Of a stretch of 64,000 nt of DNA, positions 25,648 through 36,117 are shown one piece after another. The translations under genes were made by a program, and so were the position numbers. The stretch is from Burhinus oedicnemus (Eukaryota > Chordata > Aves > Charadriiformes > Burhinidae): the NCBI GenBank assembly GCA_008921705.1, contig VFFE01007510.1, forward strand, positions 1,357,947 through 1,421,946, given 5' to 3'. Under the pieces are notes generated by a model. The model had not been told where the DNA came from, made no database searches, and saw only the letters and a program-made list of their open reading frames with translations. Every line of letters starts with the position of its first letter. The first letter of the stretch is position 1.

Positions 25648-26068
25648 TGTAGGCCTGGTCAGCAAACCCAAGAAAACCACCTGGAACTGCCAAGATCAGA
25701 GGAGAAGCAGGTAAAAGGTAATTTTAGCAGGGGGAGATCGCAACCCCCGACTCATTGACCACCTACCCAAATGACACCACCTACTCAAAAGAGAACAATG
25801 GAAGAAGACGTCGGAGTCTATGCACTAATTTACATGGGAAGCAAAGAAATCCTGACCAATCATTAAAGAGAATAAAAATGAATATGTATTAGTTGTTCGA
25901 ATATGTAATAAACAATGTATAAAAGTGGAGATTTTTGAAACTGAGGTGTGCTCCCACTTTGGGACGAGCACCCCATTCCTGCCCATTAACGGAATAAACT
26001 CGGAAATACCTCTGCTCTGTGGGTTATTAGCTTGCGCACCGGGTAAAGAACCCAGATTTGGGACAACA
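25648..26068 (+). mobile_element. Solo LTR of an endogenous retrovirus
   Basis: A 421-bp unit bounded by TGT...ACA with LTR architecture. It has a TATA box (TATAAAA, 25918-25924) and an AATAAA poly(A) signal (25993-25998), then an R/U5-like end TTTGGGACAACA. No primer-binding site follows the 3' edge and no internal retroviral genes lie next to it, so it is read as a solo LTR left by recombination between LTRs. A clear target-site duplication was not found, so the ends are approximate. Orientation is opposite to the pol remnant at 16.5-18.3 kb. Confidence 0.7.
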
Positions 26069-26999
26069 GTTCCTTTAATTCACATCAAAAGGTGAACGTC
26101 AGTCAACAACAGATGAATTGTCAGGAGCAAATCTAACTCTGAAGATGAAGCAACCGTCAGAAAATAATTTACACTAAGCAAGCCAAAAAAAACCACCACA
26201 TACACACGTTAGAACAAATTTGTAGTTGTATTTTATTTAATTAATGAAAATCTACCTTAAAAACACAAAATCAAGTTTGGTAACCCAATACATTGGATTA
26301 GAGAAAGCTTCAAGCTTTTAAGCACAAGCCAGAAGTCACAGTCTCAAATGTGTTTCAGAGGCCAAAGCAATACGCTGGAACAAAAAGTAGTATCCTTATG
26401 CGGAGGCATGCTCCTTGCACCATTAGTGTGCTATCGGGTGCAGTATTTTTATAGCTGTCAGTTATCAGAGGAAGCTTTTGTATTTGTTTTATAGTTAAGT
26501 TTGTTGCATTGCTTACCTAGGCCCTGGATTAATGGAGAAAACAGGCGAGTTAAAGCACCCACCTGTCCAATTACTACCAACAGACAATTTACATTGTGGT
26601 AAAGCTAGCTTTATTTAAATGAGGTTCAGACAAGAATTAACTTTACATATTATTAACAGCTTTGGAGCTACAAACATAAGAATCAGGATTACACAGGTCA
26701 TGCTATTGTTATTTTGTTTTACCTGCTGCAGTTATTGCAATACGGCTTAACGTACATAGGTATACAATTTGTACAAATTCAGCCAAGTTTGCACTTGTGA
26801 GGTGTTACTAAGAGCATGATTAACTTGCAAGCCAACTTAAACCTGTGGAAACCAACCGAGGTTGCTGGAATTGCCCAAAGCTCAGGGGAAAGCTGCCACT
26901 AATGATGGACAGAGATAGACTGGATTGTTTGAAACCACATTGTTCGGCTTTAAATATTTATATAATTTGCTCTGAGGTAAGGAAAAATCTTTTGATGCT
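26069..26999. other. Intergenic region, no recognised gene
   Basis: AT-rich sequence between the solo LTR and repeat B copy 2, with no recognisable coding or RNA feature. Confidence 0.4.
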
Positions 27000-27115
27000 T
27001 CCTCACAGGGCAGCACCAGATGGCGCAATCACACCAGTGCAATCAGTCAATTGCTTGCTGGACGGGCAGCCTCGAGGAGAGGCAAGCACCTGCCATAACG
27101 AGCATTTGTACACTA
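27000..27115. repeat. Dispersed repeat B, copy 2
   Basis: Matches 19290-19400 in the same orientation (GATGGCGCAATCACACCAGT and neighbouring bases). It ends in a block with CGAGCATTTGTACAC that is related to AAAGAGCATTT in the other copies. Confidence 0.6.
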
Positions 27116-27853
27116 AAAGTTGAGTTTAAAATAAATTACTATACAGGTAGGATAGTGAGCTATTGTTCAACTTGATGGGCATCAGTTTCACAAAGTGCGA
27201 TCTGTAACCTTCACTTCAGAAATCAGAGCTGAAAGTACGGACTTGTACCCCGTGTTTGATTTTAATGTAAACAACAAAAGAGAGGACCAACTCCTGCTGG
27301 GGACAGGCATCCCAGGTCTCAGTCTTGGGGCTTCTTTCTATCGTTCAATCACCCTGCTCATACCAGTCTACAGCTGTTGTCAGTCCAGTCCACCTTCCGT
27401 GAAGGTTTTTAAGATCTCAGCACCCCAAAGGTCTCATCAGCTTTTTGCAATCCAGGGCAGAATTCATCACCAAGCCCTTACCCTCCCCTTCCTACTTCCC
27501 CCTCAGTGAAGACAGGGAATTGCTAGGAGTGAGGAGGATTTCAGGAAATGTGGTGGGAAAGAGGTTCAGGCAGGGGTGAGGAAGGGAGGAAGCTTGTATG
27601 CAGGAAGGACGTTAGATGGTGTAGGTGTGGGTAAAGGGAGTAAAGGCTTGGGGTTGGATGGAGCAGTGACCAGAAATAAGCAGACTCTGGAGTAAGAGGG
27701 GTGTGATTTGAGGGTTGTAGTACCATGGGGTTGCTACATGAGCAAGACGGCAGGGAAACGGTAAGTCTAGAGGGTTCTCAGAAACCAGGGAGGACTGCAA
27801 GTGGAAGCGGTTGGTGGATCTGACATAGGTCAGGCCTCTCCTTTTGTCTTTAG

Positions 27854-28132
27854 AAATATCATAGTTCTACATTAAAATCAGAACTGGGTTTAGGATATAC
27901 ATATAAATATTCAAAGCGAGACAGCCAAGTTTTTGAGAGATTTTACAAGGGGAAAAACCTGGAACAATAAATAGGAAACTACATGTTATCAATTTCTGCT
28001 CCAACGGTATCAATTTCCTCTCCAGACTACGCTAAAAAAATTCATTTAAAGGTACGCCTAAACAGTACAGAAGTATCATAGCTCTACATTAAAATCAGAA
28101 CTGGGTTTAAGACATACATATAAATATTCAAC
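27854..28132. repeat. Pair of about 60-bp direct repeats
   Basis: The segments 27854-27914 and 28071-28132 are nearly identical. Both contain CTACATTAAAATCAGAACTG and ACATATAAATATTCAA, with only a few mismatches. The unit spacing is about 217 bp. They look like remnants of a local tandem duplication, possibly within a longer repeat element. Confidence 0.9.
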
Positions 28133-28699
28133 ACATTACAGTCCAGTCCTGAGACCTGAAGTCCGGAACAACAGGAGAAGGGTATTCTCAATCTCCTTTC
28201 AAGCCACACTGCAGAAGTCATTTCTGACTAAATCAGGCCTGCACAAATACAACTGAAGGATGGACAGAGATACCTGAATGGGACTGAAAGGCAGCAATCT
28301 TGAGCATCTTGCTCAAGAATTTGTGCGTGATCCAGTTCCTGCTGTTTGATAAAGACACATCTGCTACTCGGCCAGAAGTCTCATGTGTTCTCATCAGTCA
28401 GCCCTCCTCTTCCCCCTCACACCCAAGTCGAGCGGCATCTATGGCCACTCGTAGGTCAAATCAAGGCAGCTATGGAAAATGTGGGGGATAAGGGAGACTA
28501 CAGAAGAAGGTAGGCGGATTCAGGGATGAGTGAAGGGATTCAAGGAGATGGGACAGACAGGACACGTTAAGTGAGGGGATGGGACAGTAATAACTGTGGC
28601 ACAAATTTTAGTGGTCTGTCCATTCACTCAGTTGTGCATCTCCAGTCTAAATGGTGTATTTGGGGCAGAGGCAAGTGACCTTCAAATGGAACACGCATT

Positions 28700-29090
28700 G
28701 GATATAGCCAACATTAAAGGCATTGGTTTTTTAATAGAAATGACAAAAAAGGTGAGGTCTTCAGAAGAGCAGATGTTAACATCCAAGAATAAAGGGTAGT
28801 GAATAAAGCTCCTGGTTCTGTCACAGGATTGTCAGTTGTTCTCTAAGACTGGCACCTCTCCAAATGCCACGTGGATATTTAGCACATCTGAAAGAAAGAT
28901 GACAGTAAAAAAGCTTTAGTAATGGCAACTTACTCTCTCAAGAATATCTTATTTTCCCAAGCAGTTCTTAAAGAAAGATATATAAGGTCTCATGACTTAG
29001 TTAAGCAAGTGCAGTAAACACCCTAGGGAGAGACTGTACCTATCATTTCTGACTGAGATTTCACTGAAGTGCAAAGAGCTTTGCTACATG
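28700..29090. repeat. Dispersed repeat copy B of the 15940-16330 pair
   Basis: Same-orientation counterpart of 15940-16330, with conserved blocks in the same order and small indels. Similarity may continue to about 29160. It lies just downstream of the last located AKAP12 coding exon, without any associated retroviral pol sequence. Confidence 0.8.
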
Positions 29091-29363
29091 AGGCACTCCA
29101 GGTTTACCACAGAAGGCAACACTCACATCTTTAGGATTTTAAAAAGAGCTTTGTTAGAGAGGAAGCGTGTTTGCAGATTAAATCCCATACATTAAACATG
29201 TGCCATACAAGTGCGTATCTAGGAAAACTGAGACCACCTTTTCTACCTCCCAGAAATATCACCATAAACTACAGGCCAAGTCCAAGGCCACTAAAGTGAG
29301 GGTAGCTGTACGGAAAAGAAACAAGCCGTTCAGTAGCGAGAGAGGGGCAGTAAAGTGAGAATG

Positions 29364-29389
29364 AAGAAAAAAAAAAAAAAAAAAAAAAA
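29364..29389. repeat. Poly(A) tract
   Basis: About 26 A residues on the + strand, downstream of the AKAP12 coding exon on the - strand. Simple mononucleotide tract. Confidence 0.9.
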
Positions 29390-29532
29390 TCTGTGGCCTG
29401 TTGGTTAACCTGGGGAGCGGTTGCCTTTTACCAGAATAATTAATAAATAAATAAAAAGACAAGAGAATTTTACAGACCCTCAAAACTGTTTTGGAAAAAG
29501 AATATAAATTACTGTCTAAAAGTACTACTTAC

Positions 29533-31464
29533 ATTCAAGGCCTCAGGAGCCACTGACTTCTGGCTTTGTGGACTATCACAAGATGTTCCATCTTGGCAAC
29601 TATCATCCTCCCATGTCTGTGACTTCCCATCTTCCACTGGTGAGTGATGTTGCTCTTCCTCACTTTCTCTGCATGTTTGTTGACCTGTCTGTTGGTCTGG
29701 GATTTCCATAATCTGCCCAATGTCTTTTTCCTTTAATTTTGGTGGGTGTATGCCTAGCGTGTCTTTGGTTGAATCTTCTGAAGTACTCAGTTCCAGTGTG
29801 GATTTCTGAAGTCTCACACTTTCCCTTGAAATGTCTCCAGGGCTAGTCACAATTGTTAAAGAATTCTGACTTTGTCCATCTTTCAGCACCTCAGAAGTTA
29901 ACAGCATGTCTTTCGGTTTTTCTACAGTTCCATGAATTTCTGCAGACTCTGTTAAGGTAGCAGTTTTCACTATTCCCGATTGCTGGAGCTCTTGTTCTTT
30001 ACTCTGTATCTCTTCCTCTTCTACTGGAAGTTGATGATCCACCTGTGTGCTTTTCAGAAGTTCAGGTATATTTGTATCTGATGGGCTTTTCCCTATGGAC
30101 TTAATGCACTGCTCTGACTCAAAGGCAGCCGACTCTTCTGTTTCTGCAACTTTGTGAACAGCCGTCTGGATGGCATTCAATACAATTTTGGTACTCTGGG
30201 ACTCTATAGTCACAGACTGAACAACATCCTTCTCAAATTCCGTGTGGGTGACAGACAGACTGTCACTTAGAGGAATACCATTTTGTTTGGGTTGCCCTGT
30301 GCTCTGGGGCCTCTCTTGCTCCTCTGATATTCCATTCATGGAAGCAGGAGTTACTTGAGGCTCAGGTGCTTCTGCACTACCCAGCTCTTCAGTCCCACAG
30401 CCTGAACAGTCAACAGTAGTAACCGGGACCTCTTCAGAAGCCATTTGCTCTGGTGTGGTTGTCAAGGGCTGTAGCGTTTTGGCTGTCGTGTCTGCAGGTG
30501 TTACAGTTTCTGCCATGACATGCTCTTCAACTGCTGCAGCTGCTACAGGCACAGGCACTTTCAGAGACTCCAAGCTTTGAGCTTGTAGGAAGGCTGAGTC
30601 AGAGCCTTCCTCTTGCTGGACAGCAGTTGAACATTCATCATGTCTCACAGCTTCCCATTTTCCAGATTCAAATACTTCTTTGGCTCTTTCCATCGATTGC
30701 TCATTTTTGTTATCTTCTTTCTGAAAGTCTTGACAGTTGGAGGTTTCTACAAGTTCTTGTTCTTTTCCCACAGGCTCTTCTTCAGCTAGGCTGCTTAGTG
30801 TTTCACATTTCTTAGGACTTATGTCAGTGAGGACAGTGCTTCCCTTTTCAGTGATAGCTGGGCATGTCGATGCTAAATTAGATACGCTGTCTGCTTCAAT
30901 CTGTGTGGGAGCCCCAGTGACAGCGGTATCACTCTCTAAATGCGTTTCAGTTTCGAGCACAGCATCTTCCATTTTGCCACCTTCGGCTTCATCACTCTGG
31001 GAGGAGGTTTCAGTTGTTTTTTCTCTGCATTGTGGCTCTAGGATGGGTATAGAATCTTTTCCTGTAATCTGCCTGCCAGCCCCATCCCTCACACTCTGTT
31101 CAGCATCTGCAGTTGCTTCTGAGCCAATTGCTTCTGAAGGGAGGGCAGAGGTTTTTGCCTCATTCTGCAGAGGAACCTCAGTAACAGTGACTTCTGTGCT
31201 TTTTACTCCAAGGAGCACAGTATCATCTTCCTTTTCCTCTCTCTGCGCAGGTGCCCTGCTAGGAACTCCTTTAGTACAAACTTGCTCTTGTGAGTCTAAG
31301 TCAGAAATTTCATCTTGTCTTTCAGGTTTAACAGGGACCACAATGACAGCTGCTTCTGTGCACTCTGGTCCCATGGTGAGGGTTTTGTCCTCTCCTTCAA
31401 GCTGCACAGGCTCTTCAGCTGTAAGCTCCAAGGTAGAGGTTTCATCCTCTGTCTTGTCCTGCAC
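29533..31464 (-). CDS. AKAP12: AKAP12 second large coding exon (C-terminal region with RII anchor)
   Basis: This exon encodes 644 in-frame codons. The acceptor is TTCTCCACAG|GTGCAG (exon starts at 31464) and the donor is GCCTTGAAT|GTAAGT (exon ends at 29533), both on codon boundaries. The product is highly acidic and Glu/Thr/Ser-rich, like the gravin C-terminal half. The key element is the amphipathic helix STKIVLNAIQTAVHKVAE at about 30136-30201, followed by TEESAAFESEQ. It aligns with the mammalian AKAP12 site that binds the RII subunit of protein kinase A. If the donor were not used, the frame would continue seven codons to a stop at 29509. The strength of the donor and the mammalian gene pattern suggest one more short coding exon. 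In mammals this region is, to my knowledge, continuous with the preceding exon. Confidence 0.93.
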
Positions 31465-32242
31465 CTGTGGAGAATTACAACACGCTTGTGAAAAGTGGTA
31501 TGAGCAGGGAGTGACCAGGAATGTTCTGGGTGAAGAAGCACCAGAAGAAACGACCAGGAAGCGGAGGGTTATAGGAAGAGCATGAGGTGATGACACTCAG
31601 GTTAGTGAGTCACCAAGATCCCAGCTCATGTTCAGTTTCTCAGGGGACACAGCTCATTAAACAAAGGGCAGCCTAAAGCAAGGGACAACTGACAGTGCTT
31701 GAAACAAAGTCTAAGCCAGGAAGACGGTGGGGAGATAAGGAAGAAGGTAGGAACACAACAGCCACAATAACTCCTACATATTTAAAGCTGGAGATAGTGG
31801 TGTCATTTCATTACCCACCTTTGCAAAAGTACCTCAGCTACAACTGTACCTCTGCCTATGACTGAAGATACCATCTGCTATGTATGGTACCATATGGATC
31901 ACATATGTATTGCATGTTTTCATATAATATCTTCAGTCACACTGCACTGTGCAGGAGACCTAACAGCAATTGTTTCAGCACCTTCCGATTCACACGCACC
32001 ACCTCCCACCTCATTTCTGCAGGATTTGCATCCACCTCACTCTACATACAAGCCTCAGTGGCTGCTGCTTCTGGACATCTGTGTGTATGTCTCACTGGAA
32101 ACAAACTTCAGTTGCCTCAGGCTGCACAAAGAAGGTCCTTGACAGTAATATTACCACAACCTGGTTCTAAATTAGGTATAATATCTAACACTTGCTGATT
32201 TTTGTTTGACAGATGAACCTTTGTGTTATATGTAATACTTAC
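31465..32242 (-). other. AKAP12: Intron inside the AKAP12 giant exon
   Basis: A 778-bp interruption between ACTGCA|GTAAGT (donor at 32242) and TTCTCCACAG|GTG (acceptor ending at 31465), phase 0 on both sides. The interior has stop codons in the AKAP12 frame from both ends and no AKAP12-like composition. Joining the exons keeps the frame perfectly. Confidence 0.85.
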
Positions 32243-35200
32243 TGCAGTCTGCACTTCTGGAATGCATTCATCTCTCATCTCATCTGCTGTCAAATCTGCT
32301 ATGGGCAGTTTCTCTTGTTCTGAAGGCTCTTGCTTTGCAAATGGCTCTTCTCTGGGAGCAACTGCTTTGATAATGTGGAATTCTCTGTCTTGCGATGAAG
32401 GTTCCTCTGCTATTCTCTGAACTTCAAATATTTCTTCATGGTCTTCTACAACTGCTTCTTCATGGTCTTCTACAACTGCTTCTTCACGGTCTTCTACAAC
32501 TGCTTCTTCACATGCCTGCCACTGGCTTTCATCTCTCAATACATTTTCACATCCTTCTGTGCTTTCATTTGTTGCAGCAGGTATTTCACTTCTCTCTGAA
32601 CCTTCCTGTAGAGCACTCTCTTCAACTCCAGTTTGGCCCTGAATGCTCCCTGCACTTCCCAGGGCCTGGTGGTCATCCTCCTTGTGTTCTTCTTTTTTCA
32701 AGGACTGTTCAAGCAAAACAGTTTCCTGACCTACAACTTTCCCATCTTTAGCATCATCTTTCACTTCTGACTCAATTCCTTGCACTGTCGTAATTACAGT
32801 TGCTGTCACGGTTCTTTCACTAACCAGCTGGGCTACATCTGCTGACTTTACTCTTTCAGCAACTTCGTGGAGAACTTTTTGTGTCTGTTTGTCTAACTCT
32901 TTCAAATTTTGTTCAGTGGCCTCTACTTCTTGAACGGGTGTAACTTCCTCTGTAGTATCTGGGGTTTCTAACAACTGTGAAACAGCAGAAACCATCTCAG
33001 TTGTCTCCTCAGCAAGGGACACTTCCATTGTTTCTTCAGCACAGGAAGCTTCTGCTGTCTCCTCCAGAGCTGTCACTGCTTCTGAGGTTAGCTCTAGCTC
33101 GCTTGCTGTGGTGTCATCACTTACATCCTTTCTCATCTCTGGTACTGTCTTAGCAGCTACCACTGCTTCTTCCACAATAACATCTGATTCAAATGTTTTC
33201 TCAGTTTCTTTCTCTTCCTCTTCTTTTGCCTGCTCAATGCACTCTGTCAGAGCAGCAGATATCCAAGATGGTGACCTTTCTTCAATACTGGTAACCGCCC
33301 TTTCCCCTTCCACAACGGTAACAGTAACTGCATGTACCAGCCCTTCATGTCCTTGCTCAATTCTTAGGGTCTCCTCTAATTTTTCTGCTCTCTCTTCCTC
33401 TGAGGTTCGTTCTCCCATCGCTTCAGCATGTTTTGCTTGTTGGGCTTCAATTTTCTCCTGCTCTGCTGCTTCGTATTCGGATAAAGGAACAACAGCTGGA
33501 ATATCTGAATCTTCTTCATTTGTTTCTGTCATGTCTTCTCTTGCTTGTTTAAGATGAGTTGGTTCTGGTTTCCCATCTGACTTTTTCTTCCTACGCCCAG
33601 GCATCAGTTTTCTAAATGGAACCCACGATTCATCTTTTCCAGGCTCACCATCTGATGTTGAATGCTCCAGGCTAGATCCCACAACAGAGTCTTCAGTTCT
33701 CTCCTCCATTCTGGTTTTGGATTTCCTTCTTGGAGTGACTAACCTTTTAAATGATTCCCATGTTGAAATACCTTCACCTTCAGATGGGCTTCCAGCTTGT
33801 TCTGGGGAAGAATTCCCTTGTCCTTGATCACTCTCTTGAGAACTAGTAAGAATTACATCTGTTGCTGTTTCTTTGCTCTGTCCAGACTCTTCTACTTTTT
33901 GGCTTTCTTGACCAAGCTTATGTTCAGTTTCTTCATCAGAGGACGATGATTTCCTGGCTCGCTTTTTTGAAGAGCCTACACATATAAAAGCTTCCCAGGA
34001 CACAGAGGTGTCAACCTTTCTTTTAGGCTCTTCTGTGGCTTTCTCTGGTTTCTGGTCCATCCCATTTTCTTTTAATTCTCCCTGATTTTCATCAACAGCG
34101 TTTTCAGTTGCAGACACTGCAGCACTCTTTGTCTTATCAATTTCTTCTTCTTTATCACTTTCAGAAGGTCTTCTGACACGTTTCTTGGGAGTGACCATCT
34201 TTTTGAACGATGCCCAGGGTGTAACACTTTCTCTTTTTCGTTCCACATCTGAAATTGCAGCATCTTCATTTTCAGTGACCTGCATTCCATCTGCAGATTT
34301 TTCCAAAGAAGGAATTTCATTCATCTCCTCAGGAGAAGAAGCAGAGCTCTCCCCCTTTTGCTCCTCCGGGCTATCTGGGGAATCTGATAAATGCTGAATT
34401 GGTTCACCCTGTTCCCCTAACTTAGATTCTTCTCTTTTGCCTTTATGCTTCTTTCCAGACAGTTTTTTTAATCCAGTACCCGTAAACAGTTTCTTTAAAG
34501 GGCTGCCTTGTAGTTTAGTTTTTTCTTGAGAAGACAGCAGTTCAGCTTCATGTGTGATACCTTCTGGAGGCCTCTTTCCTACTGCCTCTTCAGGAGTTAT
34601 TTCATCTGGTTTGAGAGTATCAGTCATAACTATGTCACTTTTTCCCTGTAGACCTTCATCAGTGGGTTTGATTGACTGCTGATCATCCTCTGTGTCAACT
34701 GAACGTTCAGAAGTAGAAAGGGACTTCAATCCAGGAGCACCCAGAGTCAGTTTTGTCTCATGTTCTTTGCTTTCTTTCTTCTCTGTGGTTCTATCTTGAG
34801 CTTCTCCTTGCATGTCTAACTTTCCAGTGATGTCTTCTGATGTGGGTGAAGTTTTCAATTCTGCTTCCTCTGTTTTTTCATCAAATGTTTCTTCCCCCAG
34901 CAGAGCAGGTTTATTTCCTTCTCTTTCTTCAGATTTTTTAAGCTGTTCGCTAGAAACTTCAGTTGCCAAAGATTCTGCTTCAAGTTTCTCTTCAGAGGGT
35001 ATTTCAGTTCTGTCCTCTATTTCACACTTGACTCCAGTTGACTCTGTTTCTTCTCCCACAGGTAGGACTTCTGAGGATGTTTTCAATTCTCCATTCACAC
35101 TGTCAGTGATAACAGGTACCACGGACCTTGGTTTTAGTGGTTTCTCTGTCACCTCAGTTTCTTTCTCTCCTCCTTCATTTTCTTCTTCCTTTTTACCAAG

Positions 35201-36117
35201 ATCTTCCAAGACTTCCACCAGTTTCCATTCTTGATCACCTTCTTCAGCTTTTTTCTCCTTTGCACTTTCTTTAGTAACTGCTGCTGCTACATCCTCTTTT
35301 TGTCCCTGCTCATCATGCTTGATTAGCTCTTCCTTCTCACATGCTTCGACTGCTATGGCTGCCACAGTCTTTTTTGACTCTTGCTTTTCACCTTCAGTTT
35401 GCTCGTTCTCGTGTGCTCCAGTAGTTACTGCCATCATGTTTTTTTCTTCATCCTCCTTCTTGAACTCAGATTTCTCCTCCTTTTCATTGGTTTCAGTTGT
35501 TAATGTTGTCCCCTCTTTTTCTTGCTCCTCTTCTTTTGTAGGAGATTGTAGTTCATCTTCTTTAGGCTTCCTAAAACTTTTCTTTTTTCTAAATCCAGTC
35601 CATCCCTGAGTAAAAAATTTTCTTAATGGTGATGCAGTTTCAGTAGCTAAGGCAGCTGACTGAGAACAAATCTCATTTGCTTCTGGTGTTTTAGGAGATT
35701 CGTCTTCTGTTTTTTCATTTTTCGGTGTGTCTTTGGTGTTGTCTTCTGCAGAGAGTGCATCCTCAGGCATCGCTGTTTCTTCTGAGCTGACTTCTTTTTG
35801 ATCATCAGCTCCTTCAGGGACTTGTGTTTCTTTTTTTACAGTAAGCAGCTGAACCGGTTCCGATTTTCCTGTCTTTTCCTTCTTTACCGTGAATCTGAAT
35901 CCAACAAATTTAAAAACCTTTTTAAACCCCAGATCATAAGACTGTGCCTCAGATGTGTGGTCTTCTGCATCTTCTTCCAGAGACGGCAACTGTTTAACTG
36001 TATGAGCATCCTCTTTCTCAGTATCTACACCATCCTTGGTGCTCGAGTCAGATGGACTTGTCTCCATAGTTTCAGTGTCTTCCTTCAAAGTTACACTGGA
36101 ATGTTCTGTCTGTCCAA
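32243..36117 (-). CDS. AKAP12: AKAP12 giant exon: scaffold core with basic kinase- and lipid-binding modules
   Basis: A-kinase anchor protein 12 (gravin/SSeCKS) is a scaffold at plasma membrane and cytoskeleton binding PKA, PKC, calmodulin and beta-adrenergic receptors. This 3875-base exon starts with two bases completing a Val codon, then GQTEHSS, matching the mammalian VGQ junction shared by alpha and beta forms. Hallmarks in order: LGFKKVFKFVGFRFTVKK near 35.9 kb; a basic FRKKKSFRKPK patch near 35.57 kb; SPLKKLFTGTGLKKLSGKK near 34.46-34.51 kb; and Trp-containing WSK-type motifs TPWASFKKMVTPKKRV (about 34.2 kb), SVSWEAFICVGSSKKRA (about 34.0 kb) and STWESFKRLVTPRRK (about 33.74 kb), plus SWVPFRKLMPGRRKKK (about 33.6 kb). 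A 24-base tandem repeat lies near its end. The exon ends at ACTGCA|GTAAGT. Confidence 0.96.
32432..32509 (-). repeat. AKAP12: 24-bp coding tandem repeat in AKAP12
   Basis: Three and a quarter copies of a 24-bp unit (32432-32455, 32456-32479, 32480-32503, partial to 32509). They encode EEAVVEDR/H repeats on the - strand. The first two copies read on the + strand are identical and the third differs by one base, so the expansion is recent. The frame is preserved. Confidence 0.97.

Noticed and set aside
30737..31585. 282-codon + strand ORF, and others antisense to AKAP12 (33108-33557, 34812-35234)
   Set aside because: Ser/Val-rich shadows of the Glu/Asp/Thr-rich AKAP12 coding exons on the opposite strand.
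32117..32242. Continuation of the AKAP12 giant-exon frame for 41 codons past 32243 to a stop at 32117
   Set aside because: The tail has no gravin-like composition and follows a consensus GTAAGT donor, with a matching acceptor and a 644-codon AKAP12 exon downstream. Read as intron, though retention could give a short isoform.
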